Counted from the stretch's first letter, positions 1-9,715 are shown. The stretch: DNA of 64,000 nucleotides from Spirosoma aerolatum (GCF_002056795.1 NZ_CP020104.1:6209501-6273500), one strand, 5' to 3'. Made by a program: numbers and translations. The notes: generated by a model not told the origin, from the sequence alone.

Positions 1-1984
1 TGGGGGCTACCAGGATATCATATCGATCATTCTGAAAGAGATCAATCCCCACATCCAGGCGTTTTGCCAGCGTCAGCTCCAGGCCAATATTCAACGTTTT
101 CTGTTTTTCCCAGCTTAATTGTGTGTTGGCCGCTGCGCCTTCAGCTAAACCGAAAACCTGCGTATTGGCCGTACCCAGGTAATAGGCAGCCGTATAGGGA
201 AATAGTTGCTGAAACATGAACCGGTTGCCGCCAATCTGGTCGTTACCCGCCAGACCATACGAACCGCGCAGTTTCAGGTAAGTAAGGGTTGAATTATTTT
301 TAAGAAATGCCTCATTAGACGCAATCCAGCCAACTGAGGCTGCCGGAAAGAACCCGTAGCGTCGGTCTTTCGGGAAATTTTCGGACCCCATATAGCCAAA
401 GGAAAGCTCCCCAACATAGGTCTTCGCGTAGGTATACGTAACCCGCCCGCCCACGCCCACGTGCTTATAAGGCAGGCTCAACACAGCCGTTGTAGTGTTG
501 TTGGTATTGGTGTAGCTATCCGAATTATACATCAACAACGCCGACACATCGTGCTTACCGAAGGAGCGGTCGTAATTCAGGAAAGCCTGAAAAACTACAT
601 TTCGCCACTGGTCGGAATTGTCCTCATTACCGAGTAGGGAGGTCTTCTGCCCAAATCGGCTGTAGAGCGTATCGCCGGTGGCTGTCTTGCTGACCAATGC
701 CCGCTCATACGTTTTGGTTTTGTTCGAGTAGCTTCTGAAAAAGTTGTTGAACGACGCAGCCGCCGATATAGTCAGGCCCGGCGTAACCATATCCAGTTGC
801 TCGGTCAGCTTCAGGGTCGACTGGAGGGTGCGGCCATTGGAGGCATAAGACCCCGTTTGCAGCAGGTTGGCGAATGGATTCGATAGGGCACTGGTGCCAC
901 CGAAACTACCATCGGGATTATAGACCGGGAAGGCATTGGGCGGCAGCGTTGCCAGTGATGTAAAGACCGATCCGGTTGTGGTAGCCGCCGGATTCGCTTT
1001 ATCTTCTACTGACCCACCCAGCGTTAGCGAAGCCGACAGCCGTTTGGTCAGATTCATATCGACATTCGACCGGAAATTGAACCGAGAATATTTCGAGTTG
1101 ACACTTTCGGGCTCCATGTTCCCAACGTTCTGATAGAGGCCATTACTCTTAATGGCGTTCAGCAACACGAAGTACCGAACGGTGCTATTGCCGCCCCGGA
1201 AGTTCAGATTGTAATTGGCGATAGGCGCCGTTTTCTTCAGCACCACATCATACCAGTTTACGTTCGGATGAAAATACGGATCGCTACCGGATCGATACGC
1301 TTCCAGATCGGCATCGGTGTAGCGGGGTGCTTTGCCATCGTTGACGAGTCCTTCGTTATATAAGCGGGCATAGTCGTACGAACCCAGAAACTGAGGTAGG
1401 TTCGACGCGGTGTGAAAGCCCTGCTGAGTACTAAAATTCACCACAAGTGGGCTATCGCTTCCCCGTTTGGTCGTTACCAGCAACACCCCATTGGCACCCC
1501 TTAGCCCATAGATCGCCGTTGCCGAGGCATCTTTCAGGAGCGACACCGATTCGATTTCGTCCGGCACGAGCTGCTCATACGAACTCTCGAAACCGTCGAC
1601 CATAATCAGCAGGTTACGCCCCCCATTGCCAAACGTATTAATACCCCGTCCAATGAGCGACGGGGAATCATTGCCCGGCTCACCCCCGCCCTGCAGAACC
1701 GTAAGGCCCGGTAGGCGGCCATAAAATGTATTGGCCAGGTTAGTCGTAAAGTTTTTTTGCAGATCGCTTCCCGAAACAGTCGACAGGGCACCGGTAATTT
1801 TCCAGGCCGGTTGCCGACCATAGGCGATAGGCCGTTCGACGTTTCGGTTGACAGACGATTGCCGACTTAAAGCAGTAACGTCCGTTGTTGAGTCTGTAAC
1901 GGCTTTCTGTGCCCAGGCGGACTGATTAAAGACCACAGCCAGCACAACGAGCAGCCCGATTGTATAGTAGTTTTTAAGATTCAT
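1..1984 (-). CDS. SusC-family TonB-dependent outer-membrane receptor (3' end outside window)
   Basis: About 661 codons are visible, reading off the left edge without a stop. The protein opens with a signal peptide (MNLKNYYTIGLLVVLAVVF, cleavage likely after AWA near residue 25). It then passes almost directly into the plug domain (ITGALSTVSGSDLQ, GRLPGLTV, LIMVDGFE, and KDASATAIYGLRGANG near residues 135-155) and beta-barrel strands. SusC proteins import oligosaccharides through the outer membrane together with a SusD lipoprotein. The STN domain and the carboxypeptidase-like N-terminal domain present in the next SusC (3738-7262) are both absent here, so this receptor should not signal to a FecR. 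It starts 20 bp after the preceding SusD stop, so it is probably in the same operon. A SusD partner would be expected beyond the left edge. Confidence 0.93.
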   Translation of the reverse strand, partial: MNLKNYYTIGLLVVLAVVFNQSAWAQKAVTDSTTDVTALSRQSSVNRNVERPIAYGRQPAWKITGALSTVSGSDLQKNFTTNLANTFYGRLPGLTVLQGGGEPGNDSPSLIGRGINTFGNGGRNLLIMVDGFESSYEQLVPDEIESVSLLKDASATAIYGLRGANGVLLVTTKRGSDSPLVVNFSTQQGFHTASNLPQFLGSYDYARLYNEGLVNDGKAPRYTDADLEAYRSGSDPYFHPNVNWYDVVLKKTAPIANYNLNFRGGNSTVRYFVLLNAIKSNGLYQNVGNMEPESVNSKYSRFNFRSNVDMNLTKRLSASLTLGGSVEDKANPAATTTGSVFTSLATLPPNAFPVYNPDGSFGGTSALSNPFANLLQTGSYASNGRTLQSTLKLTEQLDMVTPGLTISAAASFNNFFRSYSNKTKTYERALVSKTATGDTLYSRFGQKTSLLGNEDNSDQWRNVVFQAFLNYDRSFGKHDVSALLMYNSDSYTNTNNTTTAVLSLPYKHVGVGGRVTYTYAKTYVGELSFGYMGSENFPKDRRYGFFPAASVGWIASNEAFLKNNSTLTYLKLRGSYGLAGNDQIGGNRFMFQQLFPYTAAYYLGTANTQVFGLAEGAAANTQLSWEKQKTLNIGLELTLAKRLDVGIDLFQNDRYDILVAP

Positions 1985-2003
1985 AAGTGTCATGACCGAT
2001 ACG

Positions 2004-3731
2004 TTAGTAGCCCGGATTCTGGACGAGATAACCTTTATAGACTTCGGTATTCAGGAAAGGATGCAAGTACATTCGGGTCAGGAAGGTGCGGGTTTCGAAT
2101 ACGTAAGGCTCGTATTTAAACTCGGTGCTGCCCGTAATTTTCGTAATTTTCAGCCCATAGAAGGCTCCCTGCATTACGCCATCATTTTCAGCGATTTTCC
2201 AGCGCCTGATGTCGTACAGGCGATGATCTTCAAAAGCCAGTTCGATGTCACGTTCGTTGCGTACCCGGTCTCTAAACTGCTCTTTGGTCAGACCCGTCGG
2301 CAGTTTGGGCATACCCGATCGTGCCCGAATCGTATTGACGGCCTCATAGGCAGCTGGCACTGGCCCCTGCGCTTCGTTGAGGGCTTCGGCATAGTTCAGG
2401 TAAGCTTCGGCAAGTCGGAAAACGATCCCATTCGGCACGGCACCCGAACTAGCCGACAGCGCATCGGGTAGCAACTTTTTCAGCCAGGCTCCGCCATCAC
2501 AATCTGTAGCATGGCGACCGCCCTGAAAGGTTTCCAGCAAGGGTACGTCCTTATCATAGTAGGAGCCATTGTAGCCTACCGTCTGCGCAAAACGAGGGTC
2601 CAGTTCCGCGTATTTTTTCATAAGATCAGAGCCGCCCGGCCAGGTTTGGGGCGTTCCGTCTTTCTTTTCGTATTTCCGGACAAAATTATGAATGACCGAT
2701 ACCCCACCCCAGGCATTGATAATCGTTACTGGCTGTTGCCCATACCAGGGAAACTGCGTCCGCGCCCGGCTGGCATAGGTTTTTTCGGCCAGTACGATTT
2801 CGGCATTGTCATTTTGCTCCCAGGCATATTTATAATTCTTGTCAACACCTTTGTCCGTAATGAGGGCGAAATTACCGGCAGGTGCCAGATCGAGAGCCGC
2901 TTTGGCCGCATCGGCTGCCAGTTGCCAGCGGTTATTATCCTGGTTGCCATAGCAGATGAGCTTGTTGTCTTCCCCTAAGCTCAGGTAGGGGGTAGCTGTG
3001 TTAAATAACGGACTGGCGGCATAGAGCAACGTACGCGCTTTCAGCATCTGGGCCGCCGTTTTGGTGATCCGCCCCCGGAAGTTGGAGGTATAGGTCGCAG
3101 GTAATTTGGCTACAGCTTCATCGCAGTCTTTTACGATGAAATTCACAACTTCTTCGATCGTATTGCGCTTGACCTGAAAATTGTCGGTCAGCTGAAACCG
3201 CTTATCGATAATGGGTACCCCACCGTAGCGTTTGAGCATTTCAGAATAATTGAGCGCCCGTATGAATCTCACTTCGCCAGCGACCTGATTTTTGTAGGTT
3301 TCATCCAGGCCCGGCACGTCATTCAGTCGTTCCAGAATGATGTTACAATTTCGGATGGCCGTCCAGCGAATGTAATACCGGTAATCTTCATTGGCCACCA
3401 GAGTTGTAGCCGACGTAACATTGCCTGCATTCCACTGCTCCGGGTGCATAAAGGTAACTTCGCACTCAGCCTCATCCGTAATGGGGGCATTGATGCAATA
3501 CGTTCGGGATGTCGGGATCAGGTTCGCATCGTTATAGGTAAAGATCGAGTGCAGGCCAATTCGGTAAGTTCCCGCAATGAAGGTCTCCAATTGAACCTTA
3601 GAGGAAAAAATGGTATTTTCCGTAACATCGACACCCGGTGCTTTATCTAAAAATTCATTAAGTGATTTATCGCAGGCCGATACGGCCAGGCACATGACAC
3701 CACAAAGTATAGCCCTGAAAAATGTTTTCAT
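2004..3731 (-). CDS. SusD/RagB-family nutrient-binding lipoprotein
   Basis: 575 aa. The signal ends in the lipobox LAVSAC, with Cys20 as the predicted lipidated residue followed by Asp, so it should be a surface lipoprotein. An N-terminal SusD-like TPR region (NEFLDKAPGVDVTENTIF, then IRNCNIILERL and EVRFIRALNYSEMLKRYG) precedes the RagB/SusD C-terminal region (FRLAEAYLNYAEALNEAQG, VNTIRARSGMP, RNERDIELAFEDHRLYDIRRW). These are standard landmarks of the family, which holds glycans over the SusC channel. The gene begins 6 bp after the stop of the upstream SusC (3738-7262), so the two form a transport pair. Confidence 0.95.
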   Translation of the reverse strand: MKTFFRAILCGVMCLAVSACDKSLNEFLDKAPGVDVTENTIFSSKVQLETFIAGTYRIGLHSIFTYNDANLIPTSRTYCINAPITDEAECEVTFMHPEQWNAGNVTSATTLVANEDYRYYIRWTAIRNCNIILERLNDVPGLDETYKNQVAGEVRFIRALNYSEMLKRYGGVPIIDKRFQLTDNFQVKRNTIEEVVNFIVKDCDEAVAKLPATYTSNFRGRITKTAAQMLKARTLLYAASPLFNTATPYLSLGEDNKLICYGNQDNNRWQLAADAAKAALDLAPAGNFALITDKGVDKNYKYAWEQNDNAEIVLAEKTYASRARTQFPWYGQQPVTIINAWGGVSVIHNFVRKYEKKDGTPQTWPGGSDLMKKYAELDPRFAQTVGYNGSYYDKDVPLLETFQGGRHATDCDGGAWLKKLLPDALSASSGAVPNGIVFRLAEAYLNYAEALNEAQGPVPAAYEAVNTIRARSGMPKLPTGLTKEQFRDRVRNERDIELAFEDHRLYDIRRWKIAENDGVMQGAFYGLKITKITGSTEFKYEPYVFETRTFLTRMYLHPFLNTEVYKGYLVQNPGY

Positions 3732-3737
3732 GGTGAG

Positions 3738-6700
3738 TTAGAATTTAAGGTTAAGCCCGAAGTTGATAGTGCGGGTCAGTGGGTAAGGTTCTTCGTTGGT
3801 TACGCCCTGAGTGGTACTGCCCGGCGCAGTGCCACTCAGTTCGGGGTCGACACCGGGAAGCACGGAACTCCAGGTAATCAGGTTGTTGGCGTTGGCATAC
3901 ACGCGGGTTCCACTCAGGCCTAGTTTAGCCAGAAACGTTTTTGGGATATTATACCCAATTTCTACGTTTTTTAGGCGAACATAACTGGCATCGCGTACCC
4001 AATAGGTAGAGAACCGGTTGTTGTGGTTGTTCTCGTCACCCTGCGTCAGGCGGGGAAACTGGATGGGTAAGCCCTTCTCATAGCGATCAGCCGACCAGCT
4101 ATTGACCAGGTATTCAGGCGCACCTGAGTTTTCAAAGAACCCCCGGATTTGTCGCCGGTTATAGGCCAGCGAAACATTCCCGGCGCCTTGGAACAGAACG
4201 GAAATGTCAAAGCCTTTGTAATTACCCCCGAACGAAATACCGAAAATCTTTTCGGGGAAGTTGGAGTAGCCAATGGGCACCTGATCATCGTCGTTGATGA
4301 TACCATCGCCGTTGGTGTCCTTATACTTTATATCACCGGGTTGCAGGCGGTTGTTATTCCAGGACGAAACGGGTCGGTTGGCGTCATTTACTTCAGCCCA
4401 CGTATTGTAGAGCCCCTCGGCTACTAAGCCAAAAAACTGGCCATACCGCTGCCCGGTGCGATACTGGTAGGAGAAGGGCCGTTTGATTTCATCCTGAAAC
4501 TCAACGGTATTCCTCGCAAATGTAAAGTTTCCTTTTATCCAGAAATTAACGTTCCCAATGTGGTCATTGTAGGTAATATCTGCATCAAAACCATGGTTCT
4601 TCATGCGCCCCAGATTGTAAGCGGGCAAGGTGGCCCCTACCGTTACGGGTACAGTACCCAGGTTAGCTAAAATGTTGTTTCGCTGTTCCGAAAATACATC
4701 GGCAGTAAGACCGATTTTGCCCTTCCAGAACGACATTTCTACACCTAGATTTTGTTTGACAGCCCGCTCCCAGGTAACATTCGGATTCCCTAATTTACCT
4801 TCTGACGAATAATTGTATCGGGTTGATGTGCTGCCCACTTCACCAAAATAATAGCCGCCTGTTCCTGAAGCCGTTGTAATGACATAGGCCGAAGGACGGT
4901 ATAAAAACCGATCGCTACCAATCTTATCATTTCCCACCTCTCCGTACGATCCTCTGATTTTGAGGTAGGTAACTACATCGTTTTTGGGAAAGAAGGATTC
5001 ATCGGAGGCTACCCAACCCAGCGAATAGGCCGGAAAGAAGCCAAACCGATTACCAGGAGCAAAGTTTTCTGTTCCGTTGTAGCCAAACGTAAATTCGGCC
5101 AGGTAACGGCCTTTGTAGCCGTAGGTGGCCCGGCCAACGACGCCCTGATAGCCATTAGGAACCAGGAACGCCAGCGTGGGATCGAAGTACTTGGTCTGGT
5201 TGTAGTTCACTAAAGCCGTTACGTAATGATCGCCGAACGCCCGCTTGTAATCGAAGCCAAACTGGGCATATGTCCGCCGGGTTTTACCAATCGTCTGGCC
5301 AAATGAAAAGGGACTATCAGCCGACTGAGGCACCAAATTCACGCTGTTATCGGGCAAACGGATAGCATTATACGTAATCAGCGTACGGTTGTTGACCAGG
5401 GTCTCGGTGTTGTTGTTCTGGTAGTTGACAATACCGGTAGCCATCAACCCCTGCGTGATGAAATCAAGGGTGTAATCCAGGCGAATGGAGCCTTGCAGGA
5501 AATTTTTGAATTGCCGGTTATATCCCTGACCGAACATATCGGCCAGGGGGTTATTGGCGGTACCTACCCCAACCAGGTTAACCAGTTTATCACCAATCAG
5601 GCCCGGTGATGTTAACGGATTTGCTCTGGCAATGCCTTCAATTACCCGAACTGTCGGCCAGTTATTCCCACTCAGGTTCTCGGTTTGCGACGATAGGTCA
5701 ATGGAGGCTTTTAGTCGTTTTGTCACGTCAAAATCGAAGCTCGACCGGAAGTTATAGCGTTTGTACTTCCGGTTGGCATCGAAATCTTTCACTAAATCGC
5801 TGTGGTTGAACTGTCCGCCCTGGCTGAAGAATCCCGCCGACACGAAATAACGTACCTTCTCGGTACCGCCATTGATACTCAGATTATGCTGAGTTTGCAG
5901 GGCCTGCGGCTTAAGCACCAGGGAGTACCAGTCGGTGTTGGGATGAAAAATTGGGTCTTCACCCGATTTATACAGGGCCAGGTCGGCATCTGTAAACTTG
6001 GGAACATACACTGCCCCCGATACATAGGTGTCGTTTTTGAGGGACTCGTTGTACAAGCGGGCATAATCGTAACTATTCATGCCTTTCCGCAAACTGGTAA
6101 AGCTGGTTACAGCCACATTGCCCGTGTAGCTCAACTGGGGTTTCCCTACTTTCCCCCGCTTGGTGGTAATCAGCAAAACGCCATTAGCCCCCCGTATCCC
6201 ATAAATCGCGGTGGCCGATGCATCCTTTAAGATGGTCAGGTTTTCAATTTCGTTGGGGTCGATGTTGTTATAGTTGCTTACCTCAACCCCATTCACCAGA
6301 ATAAGCGGATCAGACGCGCCCGAAAACGTACTCACCCCCCGGATGCGGAGGGTGGATGCATTGTTACCCGGTTCGCCACTGGTTTGGACGGCAAAAAGCC
6401 CCGGCATTCGACCCACCAGCGAATTACTGATGTTGGCTACCGGCGACTGTAGTAAATCTTTGGTGCCTATAGCGGCAATTGCGCCGGTAACGGTTGCTTT
6501 CTTCTGCGTACCAAATCCCACCACCACGACTTCGTTGAGTTCCTTCATATCGGGCTTTAGCGCGATGTTGATCTGAGTCTGGTTGCCAACGAGAACTTCC
6601 TGCTTATCAAAGCCAACGAAGCTGAATACCAGAACCGCATTCTGGTCGGGTACAGCAATGGTATACAGGCCACTGGCATCGGTATTGGTCCCCTTGGCAG

Positions 6701-7262
6701 CCCCTTTGATCACAATACTGGCTCCCGGAACCGGCTCCCCTTTCTCGGTGTCCGTCACTTTTCCCCTGATCACAATGTCGGCGGGTTTGGTGGTCGACAG
6801 CGATTGCAGATCCATCCGTGCGGCCAGCGTATTCGTTACCAGCACCTTATCCGCTTCTGGTTCAGTTGACTGGTTTGCCGATGTCTTTAACAACTCGGTT
6901 TCGGGTGGTACGTTTTTGGCCGATTTACGGGGTAGTATAGTATAGCCTCCCCCTTTGAGTTTACGAAAGCGTAGATTGGCGGGCGTTAGTACCCGGTCGA
7001 GAACCTGTTCCAGCCTGTCGTTTTCATTGACAGTTCCCGTGAAAGTTTTGTTTTCCAGCAGTTCTTTCTGATAGACGAAACTCGTTCGGTGAGTCAGTTC
7101 TAACTTCTTGAGCAGGGCAATGATGCTGTTGCTATTGTCCTGTGCCCAATTGCCCTGCTGTAGCTTATGTACGGAGGCAAATGTCAGTTGGGCCTTTCCT
7201 TCCGGAATCCCAATAAGGCAGGATAACCACAAGGCTGTATAAAAGAGGATACGTCTTTTCAT
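3738..7262 (-). CDS. SusC-family TonB-dependent receptor with STN signalling domain
   Basis: 1174 aa. In order: a signal peptide (to about residue 25, ending GKAQ); an STN/secretin-TonB N-terminal domain (about 45-112, HRTSFVYQKELLENKTFTG through ILP); a carboxypeptidase-like regulatory domain (about 165-240, IRGKVTDTEKGEPVPGASI); the TonB-box region ELNEVVVVGFG; the plug (ILKDASATAIYGIRGANGV); and a long beta barrel ending in a terminal Phe (GLNLKF). Receptors with an STN domain pass substrate occupancy to a FecR anti-sigma factor, and fecR and an ECF sigma gene lie just upstream (8012-9706). Here, unlike the paralogous locus at 45-50 kb, fecR and susC are separated by about 750 bp holding a broken transposase gene. 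The next gene, SusD, follows 6 bp after the stop. Confidence 0.95.
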   Translation of the reverse strand: MKRRILFYTALWLSCLIGIPEGKAQLTFASVHKLQQGNWAQDNSNSIIALLKKLELTHRTSFVYQKELLENKTFTGTVNENDRLEQVLDRVLTPANLRFRKLKGGGYTILPRKSAKNVPPETELLKTSANQSTEPEADKVLVTNTLAARMDLQSLSTTKPADIVIRGKVTDTEKGEPVPGASIVIKGAAKGTNTDASGLYTIAVPDQNAVLVFSFVGFDKQEVLVGNQTQINIALKPDMKELNEVVVVGFGTQKKATVTGAIAAIGTKDLLQSPVANISNSLVGRMPGLFAVQTSGEPGNNASTLRIRGVSTFSGASDPLILVNGVEVSNYNNIDPNEIENLTILKDASATAIYGIRGANGVLLITTKRGKVGKPQLSYTGNVAVTSFTSLRKGMNSYDYARLYNESLKNDTYVSGAVYVPKFTDADLALYKSGEDPIFHPNTDWYSLVLKPQALQTQHNLSINGGTEKVRYFVSAGFFSQGGQFNHSDLVKDFDANRKYKRYNFRSSFDFDVTKRLKASIDLSSQTENLSGNNWPTVRVIEGIARANPLTSPGLIGDKLVNLVGVGTANNPLADMFGQGYNRQFKNFLQGSIRLDYTLDFITQGLMATGIVNYQNNNTETLVNNRTLITYNAIRLPDNSVNLVPQSADSPFSFGQTIGKTRRTYAQFGFDYKRAFGDHYVTALVNYNQTKYFDPTLAFLVPNGYQGVVGRATYGYKGRYLAEFTFGYNGTENFAPGNRFGFFPAYSLGWVASDESFFPKNDVVTYLKIRGSYGEVGNDKIGSDRFLYRPSAYVITTASGTGGYYFGEVGSTSTRYNYSSEGKLGNPNVTWERAVKQNLGVEMSFWKGKIGLTADVFSEQRNNILANLGTVPVTVGATLPAYNLGRMKNHGFDADITYNDHIGNVNFWIKGNFTFARNTVEFQDEIKRPFSYQYRTGQRYGQFFGLVAEGLYNTWAEVNDANRPVSSWNNNRLQPGDIKYKDTNGDGIINDDDQVPIGYSNFPEKIFGISFGGNYKGFDISVLFQGAGNVSLAYNRRQIRGFFENSGAPEYLVNSWSADRYEKGLPIQFPRLTQGDENNHNNRFSTYWVRDASYVRLKNVEIGYNIPKTFLAKLGLSGTRVYANANNLITWSSVLPGVDPELSGTAPGSTTQGVTNEEPYPLTRTINFGLNLKF

Positions 7263-7454
7263 AGATTAAACCGGATCGTGTGATTGACTGGCTGTGTTGG
7301 TAGTCAAACAGGCGAGGGTATCGCTTTTCCCGTTTTTCTATGATTATTTTCTGTTAATTTTTGAATTTTCGGCTTAAATACGACCAACCCGATGCCATCG
7401 ATTCATAGGTCTTCTAACTCGTTACGTATTGTATGATTGTATGTCCAAAGCCAT

Positions 7455-7984
7455 ATGGAACGATTTCAGAACAAATACCGGATTGCTTCGGCGCGGGCGG
7501 CCTGGTGGGATATGGGTGGGCCGGGGCTTATTTTATTACGATTTGCACAGCGCAACGGCATCATTATTTTGGCAACATCAACCAGGGCCGGATGCAATTG
7601 TCGTCGGTTGGTATTCTGGCGGATGTATTCTGGCACGAAGTACGCCATCATGCCCAACAGGTTGAATTAGGTTCGTTTGTGGTCATGCCGAACCATATTC
7701 ACGGAATTTTGATATTGAATAATGACGACGGCAATAACGACGGCCACGTATCAACGCCATCAGCGCAACGATTTCAAAACCAGGGCAAAAACACGGTTTC
7801 GTCGATTATTGGGGGATACAAATCGGTGGTTACCAAACACGCGCATCGATTGGGTTTTGATTTTGGCTGGCAGGCCCGTTTCCATGATCACATCATTCGG
7901 AACGATGCAGAATACCAACGTATTAACGATTACATTGAACAGAATCCTGTACGCTGGGATGTCGATAAATTTTATACCACGTAG
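7455..7984 (+). pseudogene. REP-associated tyrosine (Y1) transposase, frameshifted
   Basis: The body reads AYFITICTAQRHHYFG, then VVMPNHIHGILIL with the HxH metal-binding (HUH) pair, then FHDHIIRNDAEYQRINDYIEQNPVRWDVDKF. This is the RAYT/TnpA-REP family, which mobilises or maintains REP palindromes. The conserved N-terminus (MERFQNKYRIASARAAWWD, from 7455) lies in another frame and joins smoothly to YGWAGAYFITICT if one T is restored at about 7511. A single-base deletion has therefore split the gene. An intact reading from ATG 7433 exists, but its first 25 or so residues do not look like the family. The tyrosine of DYIEQNP is a candidate nucleophile. The gene opposes its neighbours, and its stop codon lies inside a palindrome. 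Confidence 0.82.
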
Positions 7985-8008
7985 AGACAAGGCATGCCTT
8001 GTTTCTAC
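7981..8008. repeat. REP-like 28-bp palindrome overlapping the RAYT stop codon
   Basis: The arms GTAGAGACAAGGCA and TGCCTTGTTTCTAC are complementary over all 14 positions, with one G.T wobble. There is no loop, so it is a near-perfect palindrome. It begins one base before the transposase stop TAG and ends 3 bp before the fecR stop. RAYT genes are typically flanked by short palindromes of this kind. It could also work as a terminator hairpin for the convergent transcripts. Whether it is repeated elsewhere in the genome cannot be judged from this window. Confidence 0.75.
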
Positions 8009-8011
8009 TAT

Positions 8012-9010
8012 TTACCGAATCTGATAGGTATCCCCTGTTTTTTTAATATTGGCATCCAGGATAATGCCCAGATTCTCGATGCAGTCGTCGGCCACATCGG
8101 TACGGAGTTTCCCCGTGAGTTTCTGGTTCAGCAACAGGCTGTCGTTCAGGTTGATTTCCACGCCAAAGGTATCTTCCAGACTATTGATAATTTCGGGTAA
8201 ACTTTTGCCGTCCAATATGATATAGGATTCTCGCCAGGCATCATACAGTTCAGGCTGCACGCGTTTCAACTGAATCTGCCGGTTTTTCGGTGATACCGTA
8301 GCCATATCACCCGGCTTCATGACGACCATCGACTGGTTATCTGTACTTAGCTGAACCCTCCCTTCCTCTAAAACCACATGGGTTTGGTCGCGTCGGGTGT
8401 TTACGTTGAATTCGGTACCCAATACGTCGATCTGCGCTTCCGACGTGTGAACAATGAATTTGGCCCCCTTCCGTTTGGCGATGTCAAAATAAGCCTCACC
8501 TTCAAGCCATACTTCCCGAATGGGACGATCGGCCAGGTTATCCGCTACTTTAAGCCTGGAATTAGCATTGAGCGTTACCACCGACCCATCCACCAGCTTG
8601 ATTTCCTGAATTTTACCGTAAGCCGTCTGATACGTCAGGGATGAATTAGCCTGATAGATCGACCAGGCAAAACCAATTGAGGCAACAAGTAGCACAACGG
8701 CGGCCGCTGCCCAATAAAGCCGCCGATACTCGTATACCAGCGGTACAACAGGCGTCTGGCGGTCTGGTTTTTCAATATCGTTCCAGATACGTTGTTTTAA
8801 ACGGGCAAGCTCCTGTGGTGAAGGTTCGATTTCCTGAAAACGAATCGTTTTAACGTAGTCGATCGCCAAACGGATATCGGCTACTTTATGCGGATAATCA
8901 GCCATAAAGGATTGCCAGAACCGATTCGATTCGTCATTGGGGCTGAGTACCCAGTGTATAAATGTAGGGTCTTTGCAAAAGTCTTCTACAGTAAAATCGG
9001 GCGTTGGCAT
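8012..9010 (-). CDS. FecR-family anti-sigma factor / sensor
   Basis: 332 aa. There is a cytoplasmic N-terminal part of about 95 residues and a single membrane segment around 97-118 (YWAAAAVVLLVASIGFAW). A periplasmic FecR domain follows (VDGSVVTLNANSRLKV, VWLEGEAYFDI, FIVHTSEAQIDVLGTEFNV, VVLEEGRVQLS). The C-terminal DUF4974-type end includes LPEIINSLEDTFGVEINL. FecR proteins hold an ECF sigma factor and respond to the STN domain of a TonB-dependent receptor. The cognate sigma gene lies 57 bp upstream (9068-9706), and the likely receptor is the STN-SusC at 3738-7262. Confidence 0.94.
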   Translation of the reverse strand: MPTPDFTVEDFCKDPTFIHWVLSPNDESNRFWQSFMADYPHKVADIRLAIDYVKTIRFQEIEPSPQELARLKQRIWNDIEKPDRQTPVVPLVYEYRRLYWAAAAVVLLVASIGFAWSIYQANSSLTYQTAYGKIQEIKLVDGSVVTLNANSRLKVADNLADRPIREVWLEGEAYFDIAKRKGAKFIVHTSEAQIDVLGTEFNVNTRRDQTHVVLEEGRVQLSTDNQSMVVMKPGDMATVSPKNRQIQLKRVQPELYDAWRESYIILDGKSLPEIINSLEDTFGVEINLNDSLLLNQKLTGKLRTDVADDCIENLGIILDANIKKTGDTYQIR

Positions 9011-9067
9011 CAGTTAGGCATCATGGTCGTACTCGTTAAACAGCCCACAATTTATTTTTTCCCGGCT

Positions 9068-9706
9068 TTATCTCAATAAAATCTTTACGAAATAGATCAG
9101 TATACTCCCCGGCAGGCTTACCCACAACGCGCCCCCTTGCTCAAAGGAGCTACGTACATAAGTCCGAAGGGTCGTTAGGGCTACGTTCACGGTGTTATAA
9201 ACGCTCTTCATCGTAATGTCCATTACCTCTGCCGCCTGCTGGTAGCTTAAGCCTTTCATATACACCAGGTACAGAATCTCTTTCTGTCGCTTGGGCAACT
9301 TGTTCAACTGGGCAATTACCAGCAGTTTTTGCTGTTCGATGAGTTGTTCCTCCACCAGGCTCTGCTCATACGGCTGAATTAAAAATTCGGCGTTATCGAA
9401 CAGATATTCCTCTGAATCCAGCTTATTTAATCGACCCACCGTATCCAGCAGCCGACGACGTAAGGCCCGGTAGAGGTAAAACCGGATGTTATCGGTAGCC
9501 CCTAGCCTCGACCGGTTTTCGTGGATGTGCAGGAACAGTTCATGCAGGCAGTCTTCCACCAGTTGCCGGTTACGGATCAGATTATAACCATATCGGTACA
9601 GGTCAGCCGAGAAGTACTCGTAGAGCTGCGAGAAAGCCGCCTGACTTCCATCTCGAAAGTCGTTCCACAGGCGAATATGTTCGGCAGGGGTAAGTTGAGG
9701 AGTCAT
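9068..9706 (-). CDS. ECF-type RNA polymerase sigma factor
   Basis: 212 aa. Sigma region 2 (AFSQLYEYFSADLYRYGYNL, LVEDCLHELFLHI) is followed by region 4 (LPKRQKEILYLVYMKGLSYQ, AAEVMDITMKSVYNTVNVAL), separated by a short linker. The protein ends in a strongly hydrophobic tail (LWVSLPGSILIYFVKILLR) beyond region 4, which a soluble sigma factor does not need and which may contact the membrane or FecR. It sits between the MFS transporter gene (10 bp upstream) and fecR (57 bp downstream), so it is probably co-transcribed with both. By family logic it should activate the adjacent susCD genes. Confidence 0.94.
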   Translation of the reverse strand: MTPQLTPAEHIRLWNDFRDGSQAAFSQLYEYFSADLYRYGYNLIRNRQLVEDCLHELFLHIHENRSRLGATDNIRFYLYRALRRRLLDTVGRLNKLDSEEYLFDNAEFLIQPYEQSLVEEQLIEQQKLLVIAQLNKLPKRQKEILYLVYMKGLSYQQAAEVMDITMKSVYNTVNVALTTLRTYVRSSFEQGGALWVSLPGSILIYFVKILLR

Positions 9707-9715
9707 ACGGGCAGG

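Noticed and set aside
5802..6230. Plus-strand frame of about 142 codons inside SusC
   Set aside because: Shadow of a strongly supported SusC barrel; no protein-family features.
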